Part shown: piece by piece, positions 45,684-54,670 of the stretch | Layout of the letters: the number at the start of each line of letters is the position of its first letter | Position numbering within the stretch: the stretch's first letter is position 1 | Assembly (NCBI RefSeq): GCF_029504655.1 | Contig: NZ_JAQFIL010000001.1 | Span: 2,299,001-2,363,000 of the forward strand | From: Catalinimonas alkaloidigena | GTDB taxonomy: Bacteria; Bacteroidota; Bacteroidia; Cytophagales; Cyclobacteriaceae | Length of the DNA stretch: 64,000 bases | Reading direction: 5' to 3' | Notes under the pieces: generated by a model | Told to the model about the DNA's origin: nothing | Database searches by the model: none | What the model saw: the letters and a program-made list of their open reading frames with translations, nothing else | Position numbers and translations under genes: made by a program

Positions 45684-46346
45684 ATGGATGTAAAAATTGC
45701 CCCCTCCTGGAAAAAACACCTTAATGATGAATTTACTAAGCCTTACTTTATGAGCTTAGTAGAGTTTGTAAAGGATGAATATGGTAAACATACTGTATAT
45801 CCTCCCGGAAAAGAAATCTTCCGAGCCTTTGATCTCACTGACTTTGACAATGTAAAGGTAGTCATCCTTGGTCAGGACCCTTATCATGGGCCAAATCAGG
45901 CAAACGGTTTGGCTTTTTCCGTGCGTGATGGTTTGAAAATGCCTCCTTCTCTGGTCAACATATTCAAAGAGATCAAGCAAGAGTATGGCAAGGAGTTTCC
46001 TCCCTCGGGTAATCTGGAAAGATGGGCAAAGCAAGGGGTACTACTTTTAAATGCTACGCTCACAGTAAGAGCACGTCAGGCAGGGTCACACCAAAAAAAA
46101 GGGTGGGAAGAGTTTACAGATTCTGTGATTAAACATATTTCTGAGGAAAAAGAGAATGTGGTATTTATGTTATGGGGAGCTTATGCACAAAAAAAAGGTG
46201 AAATCATAGACGAAACTAGGCATCTGGTACTTAAATCACCCCATCCTTCCCCTTTCTCCGCTGACAGGGGTTTTTTTGGGAATGATCACTTTAAAAAGGC
46301 AAATGCATTTCTTAAAGAGAAAGGTAAAGAAGAAATAGATTGGTAA
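45684..46346 (+). CDS. ung: Uracil-DNA glycosylase
   Basis: Removes uracil from DNA, starting base excision repair. 220 residues from ATG 45684 (an in-frame TTG one codon earlier is less likely). Family 1 motifs are intact: catalytic Asp in GQDPYHGPNQANGLAFSV, and the HPSPFSADRGFFG leucine-loop region with the catalytic His, plus LLLNATLTV. Single-gene unit, divergent from apaG. Confidence 0.96.
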   Translation: MDVKIAPSWKKHLNDEFTKPYFMSLVEFVKDEYGKHTVYPPGKEIFRAFDLTDFDNVKVVILGQDPYHGPNQANGLAFSVRDGLKMPPSLVNIFKEIKQEYGKEFPPSGNLERWAKQGVLLLNATLTVRARQAGSHQKKGWEEFTDSVIKHISEEKENVVFMLWGAYAQKKGEIIDETRHLVLKSPHPSPFSADRGFFGNDHFKKANAFLKEKGKEEIDW

Positions 46347-46417
46347 GAGTTTAGCTATAAGATTTTGGAATTAGGGATTAGAAATATATTTCTCCAACCC
46401 CTAAATCCAAAATTCCT

Positions 46418-47536
46418 TTATTCTATCAAATTAAACAGCCTGCTCCAACGGATTTTATCTATGAAGCTAGCATTCGGGTCTACTGATAACCAGATAAAGA
46501 AGGCTTTACCAACGATATGATCTTCAGGAACAAATCCCCAGAAACGTGAATCTTCTGAATTATGACGGTTGTCACCCATCATAAAATAGTAATTTTGTTT
46601 AAAAGTATATTCATTTACTTCTTGCCCATCAATATATAGCTTACCATCACGGTTTTCTACATTTTCATTTCCTTCATAATGTTCAATGACGGTAGCATAT
46701 TTAGCAATATTACCTTCGTCTAAAGTTACAGTCATACCTTCTGCAGGAACCTCCAGGGGGCCAAAGAAATCGGCATTCCAGGGGAAGAGGCTGGCATCAG
46801 GATAAATTCTGGGATTTACCTGATCTTCGTTATAGGCAGCTGAATGTACAGCATTTACAAAGGGTAGCTTGGCAAATTCGTCCGCAATCTCAGGTGTACA
46901 TAATACAATGTAACCGCCCTGTGTAAGGTTATATTCCCAAACTTCAAAATTGTCAAAAACACGATCGTTGATCACCTCATCAGTGGCAATAAAATACCTG
47001 AACTGTGCTCCCTCGGGGGCTTCAACAGTTTGTCCATTCACTACTACCTGGCGATCCTGCACTTCAATGACATCTCCGGGAATTCCTATGCATCGTTTGA
47101 TATAGTTAGTTTTAAGATCAGTAGGATGCTGAAACTCAACAGGATAATTAAATACTACCACATCATTTCTTTTCACTTCAGTAAAGCCTGGAAGACGAAA
47201 TTGTGGAAGCTGAATCCAGTCCACATAGGAAGGAATATCAGTACCCCAAATGGTTTGGTGAGTCAAAGGAACCTGTAATGGAGTCTTGGGGGTTCTGGCA
47301 CCGTAATGCATTTTACTCACAAAAAGAAAGTCTCCCACCAGCAAAGACTTTTCCATGGAAGGGGTGGGAATGGTAAATGCTTCTAAAAACAGCCAACGAA
47401 TAATAGTGGCTGCCACGACAGCAAAAACGATCGCATCCACCCATTCTCTGGTTTTGGATTTAGGGTGCTGATGTTTCCTGTTGTCTGCAGTATCTTCCGT
47501 AGTATTTTTTTCTTTTTTCTTGAGAAATGTCGCCAT
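46418..47536 (-). CDS. lepB: Signal peptidase I
   Basis: Cleaves signal peptides on the outer face of the inner membrane. 372 residues, longer than E. coli LepB because of inserts typical of Bacteroidota. One membrane helix at about 33-52, then the nucleophile Ser60 in IPTPSMEKSLLVGD, the base Lys in NYIKRCIGIPGD, and the GDNRHNSEDSRFWGFVPEDHIVGKA box near the end. It is the last gene of parA-parB-DUF5683-dapB-lepB. Confidence 0.95.
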   Translation of the reverse strand: MATFLKKKEKNTTEDTADNRKHQHPKSKTREWVDAIVFAVVAATIIRWLFLEAFTIPTPSMEKSLLVGDFLFVSKMHYGARTPKTPLQVPLTHQTIWGTDIPSYVDWIQLPQFRLPGFTEVKRNDVVVFNYPVEFQHPTDLKTNYIKRCIGIPGDVIEVQDRQVVVNGQTVEAPEGAQFRYFIATDEVINDRVFDNFEVWEYNLTQGGYIVLCTPEIADEFAKLPFVNAVHSAAYNEDQVNPRIYPDASLFPWNADFFGPLEVPAEGMTVTLDEGNIAKYATVIEHYEGNENVENRDGKLYIDGQEVNEYTFKQNYYFMMGDNRHNSEDSRFWGFVPEDHIVGKAFFIWLSVDPNASFIDKIRWSRLFNLIE

Positions 47537-47614
47537 AAGAGTTGATTCAGAACGAACTATAATATTTCAGACTAACGCTGATTTAAAATTAATAATGCCT
47601 CTAAAGTTAAATAA

Positions 47615-48343
47615 TTAAAATTTGATGAAATCATTCATACTTAAAATTCCCTTTTTGTTTTGAAGCCATTCAGCCACTAAAACAGCTCCTAACGCAAAGC
47701 CTTCTCTACCATGAGCGGTATGTTTGATTTCAATATCATCAATTTCAGAATGGTAAGTCACCACATGTGTGCCGGGCACATCACCTTCCCTTTTAGAAGT
47801 TATAGGTAAATTTTGCTCAGGTAAATTCTCATACTCACCTTTCAAGTACCAATCATTGATTTGGGAGAGTTCTTTGAGCATCCCCTCAGCAAGCGTAATC
47901 GCAGTTCCACTGGGAGCATCTTTTTTCTGAGTATGATGCACTTCTACCATAGAGGGTTGATAGTCAGGGTAGGCGTTCATCATCTTGGCCAAAAACTCAT
48001 TGAGCTTGAAGAAAATATTTACACCAATGCTAAAATTTGAGGCATAGAAAAATGTTCCATTTTGCTCAATGCAATAATCTTCAATAGCGGGCTTCTCTTT
48101 GAGCCAGCCGGTAGTGCCTGAAACCACAGGGATATTATTTTTTAAGCAGTAGCGGATGTTTGTTGGTGCAGCTTCAGCTTGGGTAAACTCTATAGCCACA
48201 TCTATATTTTGCGGTGACAATTGGCTTAGAATATCATCCCGATGATCAACGTCAACTTTTTCAATGATTTGATGGCCCCGGTTGATAGCTATTTTTTCTA
48301 TAGTCTTCCCCATCTTGCCGTATCCGAGGATAAGAATATTCAT
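47615..48343 (-). CDS. dapB: 4-hydroxy-tetrahydrodipicolinate reductase
   Basis: Lysine and diaminopimelate synthesis; NAD(P)H-dependent. 242 residues. Rossmann loop ILGYGKMGKTIEKIA, the conserved SGTTGW, and the catalytic VEVHHTQKKDAPSGTAI box are present. It sits 2 bases after the DUF5683 gene within the ParAB operon and 78 bases before lepB. Confidence 0.94.
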   Translation of the reverse strand: MNILILGYGKMGKTIEKIAINRGHQIIEKVDVDHRDDILSQLSPQNIDVAIEFTQAEAAPTNIRYCLKNNIPVVSGTTGWLKEKPAIEDYCIEQNGTFFYASNFSIGVNIFFKLNEFLAKMMNAYPDYQPSMVEVHHTQKKDAPSGTAITLAEGMLKELSQINDWYLKGEYENLPEQNLPITSKREGDVPGTHVVTYHSEIDDIEIKHTAHGREGFALGAVLVAEWLQNKKGILSMNDFIKF

Positions 48344-48345
48344 AT

Positions 48346-49023
48346 TTATTGTATTTTTAGTTTCAATGAAAACCCAAAGGCTGGCACAAAATTACCTCCC
48401 CCACCAGCGTAAGTGAGAAATTGCCCGACAGAAGGCTGCATGTCCATACTCAGTTCTTCGCTTACATCAAACTCAATCAGGTGCGCATCTACGATTGCTT
48501 CCATTATTTGTAATGCATAAGCACCCGCCATAAGTATGTAGGTAAAGTCCCGGTCTCTACGGGTTTGTTCTACTCCCGAGGAAATGTTAAAACGTAACCC
48601 ATTTAGCGGGTTTTCTTCTGGTAAATCATTTTCCTCGGCAATATTGGCTCTTCTGAATAACAGATAACGATCATGATGCCATGTCGCTACCCAACCCAAA
48701 GTAATAAAAGTGCCATAGACTATGGGTAATTTCCAGACCGATCCATTGTAAATCTGGCCTAAACCAGGTAGTGCTGCAGCATAAAGTGCCGCTTTGTGTG
48801 GAATTTTCTTTTGGTTACGATCACTAAAAACAATCACTGAGTCAGGTGAGAGATCTTTATCTTTCTGATCCGTTCCGATTAAAGCTTGATCGTTTAATTC
48901 AATCGTATCTTTTAAAATAACAGTCTTATTAGACTCTTCCTCTACCTGGGCTAAACCGTTAGAAATATTAGCCAAAACCAAAAAAAAAGCAGCAATGCAA
49001 AAAGTGCTAATTTTAAGTGCCAT
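48346..49023 (-). CDS. DUF5683 membrane protein
   Basis: 225 residues. A signal peptide or first helix at about 6-25, an acidic linker, then the conserved core IPHKAALYAAALPGLGQIYNGS with the usual P-G-x-G-Q-x-Y-N motif, followed by a second hydrophobic segment. It is a Bacteroidota family routinely found between parB and dapB/lepB; the role is unknown. Five bases separate it from parB. Confidence 0.88.
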   Translation of the reverse strand: MALKISTFCIAAFFLVLANISNGLAQVEEESNKTVILKDTIELNDQALIGTDQKDKDLSPDSVIVFSDRNQKKIPHKAALYAAALPGLGQIYNGSVWKLPIVYGTFITLGWVATWHHDRYLLFRRANIAEENDLPEENPLNGLRFNISSGVEQTRRDRDFTYILMAGAYALQIMEAIVDAHLIEFDVSEELSMDMQPSVGQFLTYAGGGGNFVPAFGFSLKLKIQ

Positions 49024-49028
49024 AAAGC

Positions 49029-49943
49029 CTACATTTCTAAAAGGTCCAGAATTCTGTTAAGGTCATCAGCCGAAACGTAGGGGATTTTTATCTCTCCTTT
49101 ATTCTTACCACTGGAACGTATCTGTACACGTGTACCGAAATGAGAAGATAACTTTGTCTGTAATTGACGTATCTGGTAAGCTGCTTCAGGATTCTCTTCT
49201 TCTTTGGAAGGCTTTTCTTTTTTTCTGGGAATGGATAGCTCCCTTACCAAAGCTTCAACTTTTCTTACGGAAAGGTCATCGTTTACCGTTTTTTCAAAAA
49301 TATGGAGCTGCTGGTCTACATTATCTACATTGATGATGGCACGGGCATGCCCCATAGAAATACGGTTATCACGCAATGCCGCTTGAATATCGGGAGGAAG
49401 TTTAAGTAAACGGAGATAGTTATTTACCGTAGAGCGGTTTTTACCTACTCTTTCACCTAACTGTTCCTGACGAAGGTCACATTCAGAAATCAACCTTTGG
49501 TAACTCAGTGCGATTTCAATGGAGTTCAGGTTTTCACGCTGAATATTTTCAATCAAAGCCATTTCCAGCATCTGCTGGTCATTGGCAGATCTGATGTAGG
49601 CAGGTATTTCGTTCAGCCCAGCGATTTTGGAGGCCTGTACGCGACGCTCTCCTGAAATGATCTGATAGCGATCATTGCCCATCTGGCGTACTGTGATGGG
49701 TTGTATGATACCCTGGACTTTTATTGACTCGGCTAACTCTTCCAGTGCGTCCTGATCAAAATCTGTTCTGGGCTGAAAAGGGTTAACATCTATTTTGTCT
49801 AATGCGATTTCGTTTATACTACTTACTTCCTTAACTGCCTGTTCTTTACGGCTTGAGTCGGAATCCTCTAATAAGGCTCCAAGTCCACGGCCTAATGCGT
49901 TTTTTCTCTTGGGATTTTTACCAGTCATCTTTTTACTATTCAT
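49029..49943 (-). CDS. parB: Chromosome partitioning protein ParB
   Basis: Centromere-binding CTPase of the chromosomal ParABS system. 304 residues: N-terminal basic LGRGLGALL, the CTP-binding NPFQPRTDFDQDALEELAESI and GERRVQASKIAG boxes, a helix-turn-helix (EQLGERVGKNRSTVNNYLRLLKLP, here about residues 160-185), and a C-terminal dimer domain with a Glu-rich linker. No parS-like 16-base palindrome containing CACGTG was seen in the window. It follows parA by 19 bases. Confidence 0.95.
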   Translation of the reverse strand: MNSKKMTGKNPKRKNALGRGLGALLEDSDSSRKEQAVKEVSSINEIALDKIDVNPFQPRTDFDQDALEELAESIKVQGIIQPITVRQMGNDRYQIISGERRVQASKIAGLNEIPAYIRSANDQQMLEMALIENIQRENLNSIEIALSYQRLISECDLRQEQLGERVGKNRSTVNNYLRLLKLPPDIQAALRDNRISMGHARAIINVDNVDQQLHIFEKTVNDDLSVRKVEALVRELSIPRKKEKPSKEEENPEAAYQIRQLQTKLSSHFGTRVQIRSSGKNKGEIKIPYVSADDLNRILDLLEM

Positions 49944-49962
49944 TCCTCTTCACTAAACAATA

Positions 49963-50736
49963 CTAAATGGTGATTCCGTTTTTCTCTAAAATTTCTCTTG
50001 CTAAGTTTAAATAGCTGGCTGCACCCTTGCTTTCGGCATCATGTGCGATTGTAGGTATGCCAAAACTCGGGGATTCGCTCAGCTTGATATTTCTTGGTAT
50101 CAACGTTTTGAAAACCATATGTTGAAAATGGTTGCTTACTTCTTCTACTACCTGGTTGGAAAGCCTCAATCGTACATCGTACATCGTAAGTAAAATGCCC
50201 TCAATTTCCAGTCCGGTATTAAGCCTGGTCTGAATGATTTTGATCGTATTAAGAAGTTTCCCCAAACCTTCAAGCGCATAGTATTCACACTGTACGGGAA
50301 TGATGACTGAATTGGCAGCAGTCAACGCATTGATCGTGATCAAACCCAATGAGGGTGAACAGTCAATGATGATAAAATCGTACTCCTCTTTGATAGGCAC
50401 AAGCGCTTCGCGCATCCGGGTTTCCCTGCTATCTAAGCCAACCATTTCTATTTCAGCACCAACCAAATCAATATGTGAGGGCAGCAGGTAAAGGTAGTTG
50501 GTCTCAGTACTGACGATAGTATCTCTAACATCAATATCGTCTACCATGCATTCATAAATACTGTTTTCAATTTCCTTGGGGTTAAAACCTAAACCAGATG
50601 TAGAATTTGCTTGCGGATCAGCATCAACCACCAAAGTTTTGTACTCTAGTGCCGCCAGACTGGCCGCTAAGTTAATAGCACTAGTTGTTTTTCCTACCCC
50701 TCCTTTTTGATTAGCGATTGCTATAATTTTGCCCAT
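49963..50736 (-). CDS. parA: Chromosome partitioning ATPase ParA
   Basis: 257 residues. Deviant Walker A NQKGGVGKTT at residues of about 9-18, the VDADPQANSTSG loop and Walker B FIIIDCSPSLGLIT define the ParA/Soj type. It has no N-terminal DNA-binding extension, as expected for a chromosomal ParA. First gene of the minus-strand operon. The 330 bases upstream contain a nested dyad. Confidence 0.96.
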   Translation of the reverse strand: MGKIIAIANQKGGVGKTTSAINLAASLAALEYKTLVVDADPQANSTSGLGFNPKEIENSIYECMVDDIDVRDTIVSTETNYLYLLPSHIDLVGAEIEMVGLDSRETRMREALVPIKEEYDFIIIDCSPSLGLITINALTAANSVIIPVQCEYYALEGLGKLLNTIKIIQTRLNTGLEIEGILLTMYDVRLRLSNQVVEEVSNHFQHMVFKTLIPRNIKLSESPSFGIPTIAHDAESKGAASYLNLAREILEKNGITI

Positions 50737-51066
50737 TGAACGTGTTGGCTAGGTTAGTAAAATGAATAATATGAGTGATATATTAACTTTATTTCTTTAA
50801 TTTGTACTTAATCAATTGATAGGCAAAGTTTTTTGCCTTCATCAGGGAAAATATTTGTAAATATAATATTCCACCTACTATGGTTTTCAGTACTTAATTT
50901 GTTGCTAATTTATTTATTTCGGGACTGAAAATACATGTGATCAGTCACAAATATAAAAGTTTAATTCTTAAAAAATAACCAAAGTTTTCAGTCCTCATTT
51001 GGGTTTACATAGGATCAATTCCAACTGGGTTTAATACTGTTTTTTGGTTACTATACTTTTTAACTG
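50737..51066 (+). other. Divergent intergenic region between parA and the GNAT gene
   Basis: 330 bases with no gene. It must hold the parA promoter and that of the gene at 51067. The main structure is a nested dyad at 50922-50994 (described separately). A short GGCAAA/TTTGCC hairpin lies near 50820-50836. No clear TAnnTTTG with a spaced TTG was found. Confidence 0.5.
50922..50994 (+). promoter_or_regulatory. Nested inverted repeat with a TGTGA-N4-TCACA core
   Basis: Outer arms: GGACTGAAAA at 50922-50931 and TTTTCAGTCC at 50985-50994, perfect over 10 bases. Between them TGTGATCAGTCACA at 50936-50949 is a dyad with 5-base arms and a 4-base centre, like the spacing of Fnr-type sites. A further TTTTCAGT lies at 50884-50891. 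It may bind a Crp/Fnr-type regulator or a partition protein. Confidence 0.4.
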
Positions 51067-52194
51067 ATGCATCTTATCCGTGTTACCGACAATGAGTTAG
51101 CCAGGGAATTTGTACAACTTCCCTATCGACTACATGGCCAGGCTAAGTGGTTTGCCAGGTCTCAACAAAAACATCTTTTGAAGCTAATCAAAAGAAAAGC
51201 TCCTTTTTTTCATCAGGGGGGGGATGCTGAATTCTGGATTTTAACAAATTTTCGTGGTGAGACGATCGGTAGGGTAGCGGCTTTTGTAATAAATGACGCT
51301 TCTAAGGGATATATAGGTCTCTTTGATTGTATCAACCACCTGAAAGCAGCTTCCTTATTGTTTGACCAGTGCAAAACCTGGCTACAAAAATTTGAGATCA
51401 GGGCCATGGAAGGACCTTTCAGCACACTTCCATTTCAGGTTGAAGGATTATCCATGGACAATAAATTGCAACAATCTGTTCCCTTTGTGAATATTCAGTC
51501 AATATTTTTCACAGATCTGTTTGAGTTCTATGGTTTCAAGAACCATCAAACCCATAAATTATTACGTTTTCAAGGAGGTGAAAAACTATTAAGTATTCAG
51601 CAAAGCATTAATGCGCTTGAAGATAAAGATTATGAAATCTTAAAAGTTGATAAAGCTAATCTCCCTTATGCTGCCGAAGGTATTTCCTTCATTTATAATC
51701 ACAGCAACCATCAACAAGCTTTCTTATCAGAAGAAGATTTATCGCATTGGTTACGCTTGTTATTTAGCCTGAATACCCCTCCTTTGATCTGGCTGGTATA
51801 CCATGATCAGCAAGCCATCGCTGTAAGTATCAATGTATTTGTTGATACCCCAAAAGAAATAAATGAAAAAGAAAAATCCTCATTCTGGCATCAAATAACA
51901 GCAAGGTTTGTACCTAAACATAAATCATTACTTAATCTTGAATTTATCGTCTTGCCTGAGTATCAGAACCAGGAAATAGAAAAAGGGCTGCTTACATTAT
52001 TGGATGAGACAACATCAGCCGACCCCCACTGTATCTGTGATCAGTTTCTAATCTTAGATGAGCATATTAACAATATCAAATCATTGATATCAGATGGAGT
52101 AGTCATAGATAAATTTGTGAAGTTCAAGTATAAATTTGATCAAGAACCATTGATTGATACTTTTGCAAAGACTAAAATTATTTCGCCCGAATAA
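51067..52194 (+). CDS. GNAT-like protein of unknown substrate
   Basis: 375 residues, soluble. The N-terminal half (FVQLPYRLHGQAKWFARSQQKHLLKLIKRKAPFF and ETIGRVAAFVI) resembles a family of large GNAT-related proteins (YghO-like) that are widespread but uncharacterised. The second half repeats an acetyltransferase-like fold (LLNLEFIVLPEYQNQEIEKGLLTLL). No catalytic assignment is possible. It lies 32 bases before the PfkB kinase gene and may be cotranscribed with it. Confidence 0.68.
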   Translation: MHLIRVTDNELAREFVQLPYRLHGQAKWFARSQQKHLLKLIKRKAPFFHQGGDAEFWILTNFRGETIGRVAAFVINDASKGYIGLFDCINHLKAASLLFDQCKTWLQKFEIRAMEGPFSTLPFQVEGLSMDNKLQQSVPFVNIQSIFFTDLFEFYGFKNHQTHKLLRFQGGEKLLSIQQSINALEDKDYEILKVDKANLPYAAEGISFIYNHSNHQQAFLSEEDLSHWLRLLFSLNTPPLIWLVYHDQQAIAVSINVFVDTPKEINEKEKSSFWHQITARFVPKHKSLLNLEFIVLPEYQNQEIEKGLLTLLDETTSADPHCICDQFLILDEHINNIKSLISDGVVIDKFVKFKYKFDQEPLIDTFAKTKIISPE

Positions 52195-52226
52195 AGGGAT
52201 TTTTTTCATTTGCAAAACCATAATAT

Positions 52227-53153
52227 ATGAGCTTATTATCAATTGGAAGTGTCGCTTTTGACCAGATTGAAACTCCGTTTGGCAAGTCAGACAAAATTAT
52301 CGGAGGTTCTGGTACATACATCGCGTTGGCTTCATCATACTTTACAGACAAAACTAAGCTGGTAGGCGTGGTAGGAGAGGACTTCCGGCAGGAAGACCTG
52401 GATATGATGCAGCAACACGGCATAGATACAGAAGGTATACAGATAAAGAAGGGAGAAAAGTCATTTTTCTGGTCAGGGCGATATCATGCGGACCTAAACA
52501 CGCGCGATACCTTGATTACAGAACTAAATGTATTAGGGGAGTTTGATCCTGTTATTCCCGAAAGTTATCAGGATTGCGAATATCTGATGTTAGGTAACTT
52601 AACGCCGGCTGTCCAAAAAACTGTCATAGAACGCCTACAAAAACGTCCGAAGCTCATAGCGATGGATACCATGAATTTTTGGATGGAAGACATGTTCATC
52701 AAAGAACTCAAAGAAGTGATGACCATGGTAGACGTGATGTCAATTAATGATGAAGAAGCTCGTTTGCTATCAGGTGAATATTCTTTGGTAAAGGCTGCTC
52801 AGAAGATTCGTAAAATGGGCCCTAAATATCTTATCATCAAAAAAGGTGAGCACGGAGCCCTGCTTTTCAGCGATGATCAAATCTTTTTTGCACCTGCGCT
52901 CCCTCTGGAAGAGGTGTTTGACCCTACAGGTGCGGGTGATACCTTTGCAGGTGGTTTTATTGGCCATTTGGCTAGCACCGATGACATAAGCTTTGAAAAC
53001 ATGAAGAGAGCAGTGATTTATGGTTCTGCTATGGCTTCATTTTGTGTTGAAAAATTTGGTCCTGAGAGATTAATTGGTTTGAAAGCCGAAGACCTGGAAG
53101 AAAGGGTGCAGGAATTTATCAACCTTGTCCAGTTTGAAATTGAATACCGTTAA
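52227..53153 (+). CDS. PfkB family carbohydrate or nucleoside kinase
   Basis: 308 residues. Ribokinase-fold sugar kinase: N-terminal LLSIGSVAFDQIETPFGK, the GGSGTYIALASS lid region and the signature FDPTGAGDTFAGGFIGHLA with the catalytic Asp. The family phosphorylates sugars, adenosine or similar alcohols; the substrate cannot be told from the sequence. It ends in a strong terminator. Confidence 0.88.
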   Translation: MSLLSIGSVAFDQIETPFGKSDKIIGGSGTYIALASSYFTDKTKLVGVVGEDFRQEDLDMMQQHGIDTEGIQIKKGEKSFFWSGRYHADLNTRDTLITELNVLGEFDPVIPESYQDCEYLMLGNLTPAVQKTVIERLQKRPKLIAMDTMNFWMEDMFIKELKEVMTMVDVMSINDEEARLLSGEYSLVKAAQKIRKMGPKYLIIKKGEHGALLFSDDQIFFAPALPLEEVFDPTGAGDTFAGGFIGHLASTDDISFENMKRAVIYGSAMASFCVEKFGPERLIGLKAEDLEERVQEFINLVQFEIEYR

Positions 53154-53181
53154 TTTTATCAGAATTAGTTTTATGAAAACT

Positions 53182-53207
53182 AAAGGTGGCTTGTCCACCT
53201 TTTTTTA
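53182..53207 (+). terminator. Terminator of the PfkB kinase gene
   Basis: AAAGGTGG at 53182-53189 pairs with CCACCTTT at 53195-53202 around a 5-base loop, continuing into T's. It lies 29 bases after the stop. Confidence 0.88.
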
Positions 53208-53347
53208 TTTTTTCTACATTTGGGTTTACTTTACTGACTTTATAATTCAAGGAAGTGTCTGACGAGAATAAAATATTTATCCTCTATTTCTGAACACATT
53301 TTTAGATTATTGATTATTATCATGTGTCAAGGATATGACTATTTTTT

Positions 53348-54670
53348 ATGATACAAGAAGAAAACACTATCGTTTCTAAGGCGAACAACATCGAAGAAGT
53401 TCGTATTGAAAGTAAATACCAAGCGGTCAGAAACCAAACCGAAAAACTTTGTAAGCCCTTAAAAACTGAGGATTACGTAGTGCAGCCCATTCAGGATGTT
53501 AGTCCTCCCAAATGGCATTTGGCCCACACCACCTGGTTTTTTGAACAGTTTATTCTTAAGCCTTACAAAAAGGATTATCAGATTTTTAATGATGCCTATA
53601 ATTACATTTTCAATAGTTACTATGAAAGTATGGGGGAGAAGATGCTCCGCGATCACCGCGGAAATATGACCCGTCCAAGTACTGAAGATGTATATCAATT
53701 CAGAGCTTATGTTGACCAGCAAATGTTAGAACTGATCAACAGCTCGCAGTTCAATGCAGAACTTGAGAAACTTACGGAGCTAGGGTTAAACCATGAGCAG
53801 CAGCATCAGGAACTATTAATTACCGATATCAAATATATTTTAGGTAGCAATCCACTATTCCCTGTTTATCAACAAAAACCTGAAGGTCATCACACTCCTT
53901 TAGCAACAGCACAGCAAGAGTATATAGAGGTTAGAGAGGGGGTGTATACCATCGGTTACCAGGGAAAAGGTTTTCACTATGATAATGAAGAAGGGCAACA
54001 TCAGGCCTACCTACATAATTTCAGAATCTTAAACAGGCTCGTAACCAACAGGGAATACCTGGCTTTTATGGATGCTGGAGGGTATGAAAATTATGACCTA
54101 TGGCTGGCGGATGGAAGGGATTTTGTCCGTCAACATCATATCAATGCACCACAATACTGGCATAAAATAGAGGGCAACTGGTTTCAATACACCTTACATG
54201 GATTGAAGAAAGTAGATTTAGATGCTCCAGTTACCCATGTAAGCCATTATGAGGCTGATGCTTTTGCACGCTGGCAGGGTAAACGCCTGCCAACGGAACA
54301 AGAATGGGAAACAGTGAGTCACTTAGCAAGATATCACCAAAACCTGCATGTTCTTCACCAAGCAAATTTTGTTGAGTCAAATTTATTTCATCCCCAGGCC
54401 CTTCAGGCAGACACGACTACCGAAACACCTGCACAGATGATGGGAGATGTATGGGAGTGGACCCAGAGTGCTTATCTTCCTTACCCATTCTATAAAAGAG
54501 TAGAAGGTGCTTTAGGAGAATATAATGGCAAATTTATGAGCAGTCAGGTTGTATTAAGAGGCGGATCTTGCGCTACTCCTGAAAGTCATATCAGGACTAC
54601 TTATCGTAATTTTTTTCAGCCGGATAAAAGATGGCAGTTTACCGGCATCCGTTTAGCAGAATATTTTTAG
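53348..54670 (+). CDS. egtB: Ergothioneine synthase EgtB (iron-dependent sulfoxide synthase)
   Basis: Joins a thiol to trimethylhistidine with oxygen, making the sulfoxide precursor of ergothioneine. 440 residues: DinB-like N-terminal domain with PKWHLAHTTWFFE (His57 and His60) and NHEQQHQELL (His149, His153), which give the three iron ligands, and a C-terminal formylglycine-generating-enzyme-like domain (VSHYEADAFARWQGKRLPTEQEWE ... VLRGGSCATP). It directly precedes egtD. The thiol donor (gamma-glutamylcysteine or cysteine) cannot be told by eye. Confidence 0.92.
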   Translation: MIQEENTIVSKANNIEEVRIESKYQAVRNQTEKLCKPLKTEDYVVQPIQDVSPPKWHLAHTTWFFEQFILKPYKKDYQIFNDAYNYIFNSYYESMGEKMLRDHRGNMTRPSTEDVYQFRAYVDQQMLELINSSQFNAELEKLTELGLNHEQQHQELLITDIKYILGSNPLFPVYQQKPEGHHTPLATAQQEYIEVREGVYTIGYQGKGFHYDNEEGQHQAYLHNFRILNRLVTNREYLAFMDAGGYENYDLWLADGRDFVRQHHINAPQYWHKIEGNWFQYTLHGLKKVDLDAPVTHVSHYEADAFARWQGKRLPTEQEWETVSHLARYHQNLHVLHQANFVESNLFHPQALQADTTTETPAQMMGDVWEWTQSAYLPYPFYKRVEGALGEYNGKFMSSQVVLRGGSCATPESHIRTTYRNFFQPDKRWQFTGIRLAEYF

